A stretch of 64,000 bases of DNA from Motacilla alba alba (Eukaryota > Chordata > Aves > Passeriformes > Motacillidae): the NCBI RefSeq assembly GCF_015832195.1, contig NC_052046.1, positions 18,344,161-18,408,160 of the forward strand, read 5' to 3'. Shown in pieces: positions 50,291 to 62,415 of the stretch. The position numbers and the translations under genes are program-made. Numbering within the stretch: position 1 is the stretch's first letter; each line of letters begins with the position of its first letter. The notes under the pieces were generated by a model. It was given only the letters and a program-made list of their open reading frames with translations, did not search any database and was not told the DNA's origin.

Positions 50291-53222
50291 TTTTCTTCCA
50301 CAAACACTCTTAATTTTGTCCAAAATGTACAATCCTCCATTGAGAAATAATTTAGATGAGAAAAAAATGTGTAAGCAGGCCCATTACTTATATGATGTCA
50401 CTGTGCTAAAGAAACCTCTAACAAGTGAACAGGATATGCACTGATCATCTGTATAACAGACAGAGGTATTCATGGTTTGACTTAGAAAGCTTCTGTGGAT
50501 TTGGGCTGACAAGGGGCACTTGGACCTTTCTGAATGCTCACAATTGCTACTTCCCCTATCGTATGCTTATTTTGAATATGGTAGTGGTCTTATATAGAGT
50601 ACCTAAAGGATTCAGGTATTTGTCTTGCTTCTCTGCTTTATGAGACAACAACATTTTTTCTGCTCTTGTTTAGACCAACTCTCTTTCAGAATGTCCATCT
50701 GTCAGATACTAATAATGCTTTCTTTTCATAGCACTCTGCTTCTGGCAGTTTAATTTATTGAGTGGTTCAAAATAGTGTCAGTAGCTAGCTGCTTCCCATA
50801 AGGTAGAGCTGGTGGCATGTAGCAGAATCACAACAGAAGCAAAAGTGATCAATAGGAAATCAGTTTGGTCTTTGAACATGATGTGTCTGGTAGACAAAGA
50901 AGCTCACTAAACAGCTGCTGAGTGTGAACATGTCTTTTGCCATGATGCAGGTAGGATGGAATCTATCAAGGCAGAAAGACATTAGAAAGATCATATAATG
51001 GCAAGGGGGGTTATATTGGCTTTGGCTGGGAAATGGAAATGCTGGGATAGCCAATATTGTGCTAATTAGAGGAGAAGAGAGAAAACAAAAAGAAAGATGT
51101 GATGGAAGTAAATATGAGGAGTCCTGTGAAAATGAATGTCAAATCTGAAGCAAGATTGTAATTAGCAGCCTGAAGGATGAAAAGACCTTACAAACAAGTC
51201 AGATACTCCAGGACAAATGCCTCTGTGCTGAAGGTTATGAATGCCATTATGATTGTGCAGAAACAGGAACCTTAAAGCTAAGTGGAATAAGCAATGATAG
51301 AAGATGGCATTTGTACATGAAAGAAGCAATGATAGAAGGCAATTTGTACAGAATCTTAATTGGACTTCAGCTCTGGAGATTAAACTTACATATATTTAGA
51401 GCTATTTTTCTTTTTCTTGATCTAATTGGAAGGCTTAGGCCCTCCAAAGAAATATCCTCTTTTAAACCAGCCATCCTAATAGCTGGTCTGCATGAGAAGA
51501 ATGAACCTGGGATTTTAAATGGATAGAAAGAAAAAACCTGCATTTCTTCATAAAATTTCTCAGTTCTGTACACATAGATTAGCAAAGGCAGTTCTTGGTA
51601 AAAAATTATGTGAATTAAGAGAAGTCTGGGCAAACTCATGTTAAGAGATATTCACTGAGCATATTTATAGATACAGAAACTACTTCTAGCTCAGGAAACT
51701 CGAGAGCTGTATGTGGTTGGAGATTGGAGGCATATTAAAAAGGACTATCATATATGTCCACCTTGTTGCAGTGTTCCCTAAATATTTAATAAGCACTATT
51801 AGAGAGGATACTGACTGCATATGCTTTTCATTTGACCCAGCAAGACTGGCCATACTTACTGGTGTATTATCTACAAAACAAATCAGTTTTTTGCCTTCTC
51901 CCAGGGAAAGCTTCCCTGCTTTTTATGGAACTGTATTTTCTAGCTAGACAAGTGCAAGATAATTCAGTCATGGCCATTTTAGTGCTCAGGCCTCTTTTAC
52001 ATATAGATGAGTCTTAATACTTTGAAAACTATGGGATCCAAGGAAATAGGAAATTCACCTGTCTGTACCTTGCATCAAGGATCTTTAATAGCTGGGTGGT
52101 AGTAGTTCACAAGTGATCACAGAAGAGGTTTAAGGTAAGGCTGCGGTCTTTTGTTTCATTGTGGTGAAGGATGCAGAATCAGGAACTTGATGGATTCCAG
52201 GAAATCTTCTGGTAATACTTGTGCTTGGATTCCTGTTTTTAATTATTACTAAGAGCTAGATTTTTAATTTTTTTAGTGTATGGTAGACTACATACTAGCT
52301 TTCTTTTGCTAAATGATAGAATTTTTTTCTTCTTTAAAAGACTCAGATATCACAGACTATTTCTATCTGAATTCCTTTAGAAATTCTTGGCTCCAGTGCA
52401 GTGGTTCTTAGCCACTCCTTTTTGGGCCAGTGGTGTCCTCTAGGACAATCAGACGGGGTCTGTGGAAGGAATGCAGATATAAAATACATTCTTGCACATG
52501 TAAGTAAAGAAGGAAAATGAGGGAAAAGTAGTAGTTTACATGATTAGCCCAGCTAGTGCACAAATACACTAATACACTAGCCTAGTAAATTTGACTAGAA
52601 ATAAAAACTCTTGTGGGGCATCTTGAAAAAATGAGTTGAGTAAACTTGACTTGGAAAACCCTATTTTCCCTGTGTGAACACAGGAAGCTACTCTATCATA
52701 TACTACTTTGTATAGAGTGTGGGGTTCACTCTGAGCACTACACAGCCCTTGGGACCTAGTCCTGTGATATTTTTCATTTTGTGTTGCTAGTTAGGAAGTG
52801 AAATAGCATTGCATGACTTTCTTTCTCTGGGTATGAAATAAAAAATGAATATATACACCTTTTCTAAGAGTAGGAGATATTCAGGCAAGACTGAGTTAAG
52901 TGTGGATCATGAGACTGTTGTATTTTGAATAAATTATGGCAAGATGCTAGGGCCTGTCTCTGTTGACAGTGATGAACATGCATTCATCTTACACAATTTT
53001 GTCAATCACTGTGCAAAGCAGTGTTACCATCACACAGTATGGTACCACACCAAGGGTCTCTAACACGAAGCAGTGACACAGGAGTACAGTGTGACTGTCC
53101 TTGCATTTTTAAGTTTGGGGAGTTTTTTATTTGACCTTTGGCTTTTTGACCTGCTATACTTGCATGTAATACAGTGAGAACATGCAGAGTACCCAGTGGT
53201 TTGCCCTAATTTACAGACCAAT

Positions 53223-53250
53223 GCAGATAAATTGCTGCAGATAAATTGCT
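53223..53250. repeat. 14-bp perfect tandem duplication
   Basis: GCAGATAAATTGCT occurs twice without a gap (53223-53236 and 53237-53250). It looks like a replication-slippage duplication. Confidence 0.9.
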
Positions 53251-55601
53251 TTTTTCCCCTTGTGTACATAAAATCTTAGAAAATGGGTTTCTGTATGCCA
53301 GTAGGACTCACTTCCTAACAGATGTTTTTTTCTGATCATGTAGAAGAAAGACTGAGTTAGTGAGTTGCCCAAATATAACTTTCAACAGACCAAAATGAGT
53401 GTATGTCTCTTGTGACAACTCAAGTTTTCAGAAGTAGTGTGCACCTTCTACTCTAGTATTTCTCTTGGAAGCATACCGTTAAATCCAGTGATATAGGAAT
53501 ATCTTTTTTAGTGCAGTTAAACATGGTCTGTTTAGAATGGAATTTTAAATGCTGGAAGTTTCTTTTATTTTGCAAATTTTTATCCACATAAAATGTCCAT
53601 TACTGTATTTTCTATTGGTTTTTTTTTTTGTCAGTGACTATAACTGCAAACCTAAGTAATACCGGATTTTTTTTTCTGAATGTCTTATGGATTTTGTCAG
53701 TACAAGGGTTTTAAGTGTAGTTGACCATTTCACAGTTTTTGATTACATATGGCTTTTAATCATAGAAAAAATCTTCCTCTATGTCAAACATTTACAAGAC
53801 TGAGAGAACTAATGTTGGATCACTGTGATTCATCCCTTTGATAATCCAAATTGTATCTCAAGGGCTGCCAGACTTTTAGCACTTAGGAGATTAATAGCCT
53901 CTATTTTCTGTTTCTGAAAGGGATTTTGTAGTTTGTCTTTGAGTAGTTTAAGGAGAAACAAAATAAATTTAATAGCTTTTAATGTCCTTGGAAGTCTTAA
54001 TTCAAGTGATTGACTGTACTTCATCTAGAACCAAATCACCTGTAAATCTAACTTAGCCATTACTGCTGTGACTATTGTGATTAAGTCAACAGCCAGTTTA
54101 TATCAAAGTTGACTTCTAACTATTACATCAGAAAAAAATTTTCTTTTACAAAACTAAATTGTTTCCTGGACCTATGATGAGATTTCCACTCAGATTTCTA
54201 AATCTGGTAAATTTATGGACAGAAGTTCCAAACCTGATGATGTTCACTTTTGAGTAATTCAAACAAAAAAGCCTTCAGAAAACTGTACAGTAGCAACTTC
54301 TTATTTAATCTGTTCTGAAGTTTTAAGTAACTCTCGCACAAAGGGACAGGTTGTTTCTCTGCCACTACTCTACTAAAACAGGTAGGTAGTTGATTCTCTG
54401 TGTTCCCCTAAAGTGAAAAGAGCCAAGTTAACAATCAGGCTTCACTAGAAGGACATGCAGGTGTAAGATTAGAAAGTGCAGGTAAGAGAGGTAATTTAGA
54501 AGTGGAATCAGAAACTCAAGGACTTAATAAGCTAAAATTTAGGTATCTATCTGAAGTTAGTAGTCTACCATGGCTCTATGACTGGTAGCCAGAAATATCT
54601 ATCTTCAGAAGATGCTTTATTTCTGTACTAAAAAGGATCTCTGAAACAAAAGGTCCATCTAAAATTTTCTGCTCTGGAAATATATTCTATTAAACAGAGA
54701 AAGAAGTGGGCATAAATATGAAATAGATGCATATATTTTTGATGTCTGAATCACGCCTTTATCAGCTAAAAAAAAAAAAAAAAAAGGGAGGCCTTTGACA
54801 GCAAGAACAGCCAATGGATGAGAGATTAAAGTTTATTCATGGCTTTTCAGATTTTTTGTAAAAAATCAGTGTGCTATAAGTTGATGACCACCAGAGCACT
54901 TTGGGCAGATTATGAATAACACAAATGATATTACAGAGACAGACATGATCCATTGAATCAGTGTTATGCATGTAGAAGCCTCCTTTAGCTGGATGCCATG
55001 TTAGAATGATGCCAATAGTTAATAATATTATGGCTTTTCGTTTGTTTATTAGAACCAGGTGCCTTTGTTCACATTCTGAATTTCACTTTCTAGTGTAAAG
55101 AAAGGATTTTTTCAGAAGGAATACTAGGATGGATGGTAATAATTATCAGTCAGGAAAGTTTAGAACTCGAAGATGTGAATATGCCAGCTTTGTGAATTTC
55201 TCAGAAATTATTTGAGAAAAAGCATAGCCATCAAGGCAGAAATTTTAAGTAAAATAATACATCCTAATCCCACTGTGTATATATGAATTTTAGGGGAAAA
55301 GAGAGGTATATTGATTATTTGATCTAATGTCTCTGTGGAGACCAAATGATCATTTGAATTTTATTTTAATCATGGATATTTACTGGAAAAATCTTTGTAG
55401 CAGAATCCAGAATATTCTAGGAAATCTATACTTTTTGGTCCAGGAAATGGTGCTGATGCCATATTTTTACAAATCCCCACCAATTTGTTTTGGTGTGAGG
55501 TTATATTTTCCAGTCATTTGAAGTTAGGTCATAATTGCTGTTTCAGGCTGATAGGTTTAAAATCTTCTGCAGAACACTTCTAGTTTCCAAAGGTGTTTAT
55601 T

Positions 55602-56460
55602 GAATTATGGAATGCTTTGGGTTGAGTATTTCAGAAGAGACCTTTAAAATCACCGAGTTTCAACACCTTTGCCATGGAGAGGGACACCTTCAACAACGCC
55701 AGGTTGCTCAAAGCACCATCCAGCCTCGTTTTGTTTGGAACACTTTGAGGGATGGAGCATCCATAGCTTTTCTGGGCAAGCTGTTCAAGTGCCTCATCAT
55801 CCTTTTTCCAAAGCAAAGAATTTCTTTCATATAGCTAATTTAAATCTGCCCTTGTTCAGTTTAAATTCATTCCCCCTTGTCCTATAACTGTGTGACCCTG
55901 TAAACATTTCCTTTCCTGCCTTCTTGTAGACTCCCCTTTAGGTACTGGAAGGTGCAATAAGATCACCCCAAAGCCTTCTCTTTTCCAGTCTGAACAGCTC
56001 CAGCTCTCTCAGCCTTTCCTCATGAACAGGTGCTCAAGACCCCTGATCATTTTGTCTCATCTATACTTGCTTCAACAGATTGAAATCCTTCTTATGTTGG
56101 CGGCCCGAACTGGGACTTGCTGGCCACGCTTCTTTAGATATAGCCCAGGACATGTTTGACTGTCTGGGCTGTGAGTGCCCATGGCTTGGTCACGTCCAGC
56201 CTCTCACCCACCAGCATCCCCAAGTCCTTCTGCTCAGGGCTACTCTTAATCCATTCGCTACCCAGCCTGTATTTGTTGGAATTGCTGTGGCCCATATGGA
56301 GAACTTTACACTTGGCCTTATTGAACTTGATGAGATTCCCATGGGCTGTCCTGCTGAGCTTGTCCATGTGCCTCTGGATGACATCCCATCCTTCGGGTGT
56401 GTCAAAAGCACCACTCAGCTTGGTGGCGTCTGCAGAAAGTCCACTTGATCCCAATGCCCA
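55602..56460 (-). mobile_element. CR1 LINE fragment (reverse transcriptase C-terminus to 3' end)
   Basis: The left end 'gaattatggaatgctttggg', then 'gacctttaaaatcaccgagtt', 'ccatggagagggacacctt' and 'ttgctcaaagcaccatccagcc', is a CR1 3' terminus in reverse. Further right, the minus strand reads HMDKLSRTAHGNLIKFNKAKC, then KVLHMGHSN, KYRLGSEWIKSSPEQKDLGM and a LDVTKPWALTAQ segment, the CR1 reverse-transcriptase C-terminal region. It is the longest CR1 in the intron (about 860 bp) and is interrupted by stops. Orientation is antisense to RAB3C. Confidence 0.92.
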
Positions 56461-59400
56461 TGCCACCATGTGTTGTTTGTGATTAACCCTTTCTATGGAG
56501 AAAGAGGCTGTACTTCTTTAAATTTGATATTTTATAAGCATTTCTGGTCATGATTTTTCATAGGCAAAAGCTGCTTTATCATCGGTAACACAGTGCCTTA
56601 TGAACAACTTGCTGAGGAATTTGTATTATTTTTTTAAGTCTAAGAATTTTTGATTGATCACTTTTTATTATGCTTTTTAAAGTTGTCTTCTTTTCCCAAA
56701 ATATTCTACATATTTTTTGTTTTCATGTTTGGAAAAAGACTACATAGACTCTAACGAGACATGGGCCAGGCAGGAAAAGGTTTCCTGGGGCTATACATTA
56801 GATCAGGAAAGAACTTGAGAACAAACTGGCATGAATGTCTTTGTTTTCTCCTTTTACTTATGGGAGCACGAATGTGTACTTTGTAACCATAGCTTAGGTA
56901 AGTAATTAGTTTTCTCAGAAGAAAGTTCAGCTCACCAATCCATTTTCTCATTTGTTTATATTTGTCAGAGAACACAGTGTAATTCTTGCTGCCATTCCTC
57001 TTACTGTTAATTATCTGGACTGTAATTTAATTGTCCTTTGTAATGTTCTGCATTAGAAATCTTAAATAGTTTATTTCCTAAAAGCCAGGCATTTCCCTTG
57101 AACCCAAGCCAAGATTTTGCAGCATATGACTTAGGTAAATGAGCTGCATGTGATACTAATCGTTTTGGTTTTGTCTCTTTCATTCTCTAACAGGCTTTAG
57201 CACAAATCTGTACTTTTCCATGTCTTTTCAAAATTATTTCTGGGGTTTCAAAAAGGGGAGTCATAAGTAATTTTTGTGATTTGGCTTCCATACCAGTATG
57301 CTGTTTATATGAAAATAGCATGTTTCCCTCTACCATGCACAAGAACATGTTCAGAAGAAACTCAGTTCTTTGTGCTTCTTCCTGTTGTCAGGAGCTTCCA
57401 GAATTGAAATCACTTGCAAGCGAAAATCTTAATTTTCAGCTTTAGCTCCCAGTTCTGCATCCTCTATGAGAGTGATTCCTGCTCACATAAATAGGACTAT
57501 TGCAAAATAGTTAACTTGGGCAAATAAGGACTGACCGAGAGGACTATATTATTTACTCGCTAAAGATGGGTCCTCATTTAATGAAATCGTTCAGCTTCAA
57601 ATGTTAACATCAGTTTATCTCATGGCTAAATATATCTCTGTCTAGTAGCAACTCATTCCTAGTGGCAGCTGCCTGTTCTCAAATCGCATTTTGTACCCAT
57701 GTGCCTGTAACACATGTAGTTAATTATGACAAAGGACCTGGAAATGTTATTAGAGTCCAACCACTCAAAAACCCTCATTAATTTTGTGCAGGGCTACCTA
57801 TGATTGGTTACATTGGACACTGAGTACTGTTGAGTCTGCACAGAGAAAAAATCATGAGAACTAACATGTAGAAAGAAAGCATCTACATTTTTCTCTGATA
57901 AGGAGAATATTGCCTAAGGATCTGCCTAAGGATCTTCAAAAATAGGAGAAAAATTCATATTGATATTTTGGGAGTGTCTAATTCTATTGATATTTTGGGA
58001 GTGTCTAATTTCAGATGGAATATCTGAAATACTGATGTCAGATGAGTCCATATATTCTTTTCTTCTTGTTATAAAAAATTACCTTGTCAGAAAAAAATGC
58101 TATTATTTCTGAGGAGCATTAATGCTCTTTTGTTCCCTACTGAGTTTTTGAGGAAGGAAGGAAGGAGGAGGAATAACATTAGGTGAAGGGTGCCCTTACA
58201 GGCTTAAGAAACCTCCTGCTTTTTACAGCTGAATGTCATGTCTTCAGGACTTGTTAGTCTTCTTGTTCGTACACACATCACCTATTCTTAGTGTGGCTGA
58301 GGTTAGACCTTCATTTTTCACAAAAAGAGATAAAAAAGTGGAAATAGGAGCTAGGGTAGGATTGATAAGAGAGAAAAAATAAATTTGGGGTTAGAAGCCT
58401 ACTATTAAGTTTTTCCCCTCTTAAAATATCCTTAAATATCGAAGTGTCTCCTCTCTTGTTACTATTTCTATGAATGTAATTTTATGTTACTTTGGGTAAG
58501 GAGAGATTATCCTTGTGGTTGCTGCGAATGTGCTTTTGGCAATAATATGGATAGTGGTGTCTTCCCCACAACATTGACAAACAACGGAACATTGTCCACA
58601 ACTTGCATCAGGCTTACAGATCAAAGCTGTAATTCTTCAGCTTTCCTCTTGCTTCTTGAGGTTTCTTGTCTCTTACCATAAGGTCTCAGAACATCTGTGA
58701 AGAAGTCAGCATATATGGCCTTCCTGTATGCTTGCAAATAAATTTATTAAAAGCTGCAACACAAAATTACAGTTGTATCAGATTTTTGCCTTACTTTACA
58801 CTAGGCTTTTAATTGCAATATTTCAGAACTTAATGACTTTGCAATGCTATTCTCTAATGTTATTTTAAAGTAGGGAATTCAGTGAGCAGAGTGTACTTAG
58901 CTTAACCAAAAAAGCTGGGTAACTTTTACTAAAAGTAGCATTTCTCCTCAGATTTTTCCTGTAGAGAAATGCTAAATGACAATCCTAACAGTAAAACAAT
59001 GGATTCTGTAGAAGTTAGGAGTAGCAAAACAATGTTTAGGTTTTGTGCTAGCTTGTTGCATAGGGATAAATATCGTTCTTGTCTCTTAAAATGATGGCTT
59101 GATATCACAGCATATTAAGGGACTGTTTAAATAGTAAAGAATTTCTAGCAAAATTTCCAAAGAATTATCATAGAATAGAAGTCACTTGTTTTTATGGTTA
59201 AAAAAAAAACAAACCCAAAAACTATGTCTGCCAGTACTTGTAAAAAAGAGCGGCCAGCAAACTGGGAAATCTTGTTCTTTCTGGAAAAGAGTAATTTTGC
59301 ATTCATGCGTTTTGCTTTGTTTACATGTGTTTCTTTTCCTTCTGCATTTCAAGACTTCCTAGTGTGTGATTCAATTTAGTTTGGCATTTCACTGTAAGCT

Positions 59401-60371
59401 AAGCATGATTGTTGTGCCTCATGTTTTTCCTTCTTAAGGGCCAAACTACATAGTGGTAGGAATTAACTGGAACTAACAGCGCTAATCACCCCCCTCGGAT
59501 GGATACTAGGGGTAGCTGATTTACTCAGCTCCATTTTCAGTAATTAGCTTATTAGGTTTCTCCTCCTATCATTCTTCTGATATCCATCATATCTCTGCAT
59601 TTGCAGTGACTGCATTTTGAATGGGGAACTTAGCACAGGTGAAAGGTCACAGCTAGTCACTTTAAAATTATCTCAATTTTTAAGCACAGCTTTCTTTGGT
59701 TTTTCTGTGAAGCCTCTCTGTCACTGGGATATGGAATGATGGTTTGCATGTACTGTGAATGACACAGGTACATTTTTGTATTCTCTGTCTTAAAGGAGGC
59801 AGCAACTGGAACAAACTTGGTGTGCAGCTGCTTCAGTGATACTGGTGCCTCACGATGTTTCATGGCGCTGTTGAACTTGGGACAGCAATGTACAGAGATT
59901 AGTGCAAGGCTACTGACAGCTGGAAAATAGTTGTATTTGTCATCTAAAATAAAATTCATTATATCTTTTTAACAGCTAAAAGTAATTTAATCTGTTGATT
60001 AACTTAAATTGCTCTATATAAAGTGCTTGTATACAAATACCTGTTGTGTGATCTTTAATAATATACATACTATATTCACCCTTGATGCTGCTGGAAAATT
60101 TATAGAAGAATTCTATAGCTTTGGGGACTCTCATTAGCATAATCCTCTTCATTAAACTGCATACCTGATACTGTGTTTTCCCTGCCCTCCCACCTGCCCC
60201 ATGGATTACATACTGGAGCAAGTTCAGCAGAAGGTTTCCACACTGCCCAGGAAGCTGGAGCTCTTGCATTGTAAAGAGAAACTGAGTGATCTGAGCTAAC
60301 TGGAATGTGGTAGGTTCAGAAGGACCTCAGAGCATCCTTCCCATAAGTGTGAGGAGGTATCAGGCTGTATG
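56461..60371. other. Intron 2 stretch, no exon recognised
   Basis: AT-rich intronic sequence with two neighbouring tandem duplications (57911-58011) and a GGAA-rich purine run (58151-58172). A possible very degraded CR1 3' end lies near 57740-57800 but is too weak to call. Confidence 0.5.
57911..58011. repeat. Two adjacent tandem duplications (12 bp and 27 bp)
   Basis: TGCCTAAGGATC is repeated at 57911-57922 and 57923-57934. A 27-bp unit beginning TATTGATATTTTGGGAG is repeated at 57958-57984 and 57985-58011 with no mismatch in the shared core. The two duplications are separated by 23 bp. Confidence 0.92.
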
Positions 60372-60442
60372 TCACAGAATTATAAAATTGTTAGGTTGGA
60401 AAAGACCTTTATGTTCATTAAGTCCAGCCATCGACTGTCTGC
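60372..60442 (-). mobile_element. CR1 LINE 3'-end fragment
   Basis: 'cacagaattataaaattgtt' followed by 'aggttggaaaagacctttatg' and 'agtccagcc' is a reversed CR1 3' end. It is cut off after about 70 bp, where a plus-strand CR1 tail begins. Confidence 0.75.
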
Positions 60443-60454
60443 CAGGAAGATATA

Positions 60455-60690
60455 TTTCTCTGTATAAGGAAAGGTTTTTCTCCACAATAGCAACAGTAAG
60501 GTAGTGAAAGAGATTGCTCTGAGAGCTTGTGCAATCTTTTTTTTTTTTTTTTTTTTTTGAGGTTTTTCAATATCCAATTAAATACAGCTCTAAGCAACCT
60601 GATCTGTTCTTAGAGATGACCCTGCATAGAGGTGGAGGCTGGGTTAGATGATCTTCCAAGGAGCCTTCCAATCTGAAATAGTTTATGTCC
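60455..60690 (+). mobile_element. CR1 LINE 3'-end fragment containing a T22 tract
   Basis: 'aaggaaaggtttttctccaca', 'gaggtttttcaatatccaatta', 'ctctaagcaacctgatctg', 'gagatgaccctgc' and 'ggttagatgatcttcc' are the last segments of a plus-strand CR1. A run of 22 T (60537-60558) replaces the usual bases in the middle. It lies 5' to 5' with the fragment just upstream. Confidence 0.82.
60537..60558. repeat. T22 homopolymer
   Basis: Twenty-two consecutive T within the plus-strand CR1 fragment. It probably arose by expansion in place, but the exact length may be affected by sequencing error. Confidence 0.9.
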
Positions 60691-61907
60691 CTACAATTAA
60701 GTTATGCGTTTAAAGAAAAGGAGCGTGATGAGAAGAACAGAAGAATACCCAAATACTTCAGCAGTCAGGCATTCAACACAAGAGTTGTAAATGTGCAGGC
60801 AATAGCAGAGAAAGTTTAAACCACTTGGCCTGGCTGATGAAGATTTACTTCTCTACTGAGATTCCATTTACTTCCCTTTCTTGACTACTTATTTAAGATG
60901 GATTATCTGTAGACTTGTTTCGGGTTAGGGTATTTTTAAAGGCATTCATGCTGTCTTTTGTAGTGGCTTATGTAGATGAAAATGCCATTTTTAATGTTTA
61001 CAAGTAAAAATATTCTTTCATATAAAATATTTTCCAAACCTCTCCCTCCCAGTGTGTCAGAAGACTTTTCTGAGGTAGCATGTATAGACCAAGAAGCAAT
61101 CAATGCAATCAGTCAAAATTACATTCTAAATCTCTGATTGCATCATTGCAGAAATAAAGAACACTTTAATTTTTGAAAGAAGTAGTCATTCTGATTAAAA
61201 AACCTTTTTTTTCTTCACACTACCTGAGAAATTTTTATGTTATTTGAAAGCAGTTAAAAACAGACTTTGTCTTCCTTTTCTTTCTGCTGTACAAGGGATC
61301 CTTTGAATCAAAAGTATTCAGCTTTATCTCTTTTTTTTTACTCTGGATGTTTTTCTATATTATCTTTATATTGGTGGAGAACTATTAATCTTTCCTTTTA
61401 TGAAATTTTAAAAATGTTTCCCCTTTACTAGTAGATGCAAAAAGTACTTTTCCTCAAGGCAGCATTATTCATGCTGATTCATCTATGCTATCTAGTCAGT
61501 TTTGAGGCAGAGGCATTTACTGAAGATAATGCTGCAAAAAATGGCCTTTTGGGGACATTTTATTGCATTGGTTCAGATGCCAAACATTCCCAAGAACACT
61601 AACAATATGGACCAGGATATCTTTCAAAAGCTACACTTTGTATTTTTTGATCCAGAAATATATTCTGCATAAACCCTTTTCATAAATAGGTGGAATGCAT
61701 TCTGGATGAAATTGGTGTTCCTAATTCACTATGAGTAGAAATATGCTGTATGTATTAAATCTCTTTTCTTGACTGACTCTATCTGCTTTTCAAACAGTTC
61801 AGGTATATTCTTAGTGACCTCCATTCTTTGTTTGGCAAACATTATTCCATGAGGCATCACTGCTGAAAATAACTTAAAAATTTATTTGAATAGTAGAATA
61901 GCTGTCA
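60691..61907. other. Intron 2 stretch, no exon recognised
   Basis: AT-rich intronic sequence between two CR1 fragments; no exon, RNA gene or repeat recognised. Confidence 0.5.
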
Positions 61908-62085
61908 GCGTCGTCTTGGCCAACTCGTGCTGGCTGTCACCAGTACCCCCAGGTCCTTTCCAGTCACTCTGTCCCAGCCTGCCTGAGGCTGTTGTGACCC
62001 AAGGGCAGGATCTGGCACCTGGCCTTGTTGAACCTCACCTCACTGGCCTCAGCCCATTGATCCAGCCTATCCAGATCAGTGCTTG
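61908..62085 (-). mobile_element. CR1 LINE internal fragment
   Basis: 'gtgctggctgtcaccagtacccccaggtcc', 'gttgtgacccaagggcagga', 'cacctggccttgttgaacct' and 'ggcctcagcccattgatcc' are the complement of CR1 reverse-transcriptase C-terminal sequence. Both ends are lost. Orientation is antisense to RAB3C. Confidence 0.88.
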
Positions 62086-62164
62086 ACATCAGTAACCTTG
62101 TGCATCTTCCCTATCTGAGCTTGTTCTTTTTTTTTTTTTTCCTTAGGTTTAGGAATTTTCTTGA

Positions 62165-62412
62165 TGGAGTGTTTTGTGGTTTGTTTGTTATGGTTTAGGT
62201 TTTGGGTTGGTTTTTGTTTGTTTGTTTGTTTGTTTTTGAGGGGGGAATTTCTTGTCTTTTGTTTTATTTGTTTGTTTTTTGGAGTTATTTTTTTAACTTT
62301 TGTTTGGTTTTGTGGCTTTTGGAGGGGGGGTTTGCTTTGTTTTGCTTGCTTGTTTTTGTTTTTGCTTTGCTGTTTTTGGTTTTGTGTTTTGCTTTGTGTT
62401 TTTGTTTTTTCC
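62165..62412 (+). repeat. G/T-rich low-complexity tract
   Basis: About 250 bases made almost wholly of T and G on the plus strand, built from TTTG/TTTTG/GGTTT units including a pure (TTTG)n run near 62214-62235 and a GGGGGGG run near 62324-62330. The open frames across it (rich in Phe, Cys, Leu, Val) are products of composition. Confidence 0.9.
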
Positions 62413-62415
62413 AGA

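Larger units (their letters stand above)
44613..55601. other. Intron 2 stretch, no exon recognised
   Basis: About 11 kb of AT-rich intronic sequence. It holds the (TTTTG)n run near 47530-47551, the (TTTGG)13 tract at 50223-50290, an imperfect 35-bp-period duplication near 51290-51345, a 14-bp tandem duplication at 53223-53250 and an A run at about 54768-54784. Overlapping open frames on both strands at 46164-46509 have no recognisable domain. Confidence 0.5.

Noticed and set aside
51195..51230. 'gatactccaggacaaatg' as a candidate RAB3C exon 3 (Asp-Thr-x-Gly-Gln)
   Set aside because: The next codons do not give the expected Glu-Arg-Tyr-Arg-Thr, and there is no acceptor with a pyrimidine tract just before it.
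57735..57835. Possible CR1 3' end ('agagtccaacc' segment)
   Set aside because: Only a few short blocks match, too few to separate an old copy from chance.
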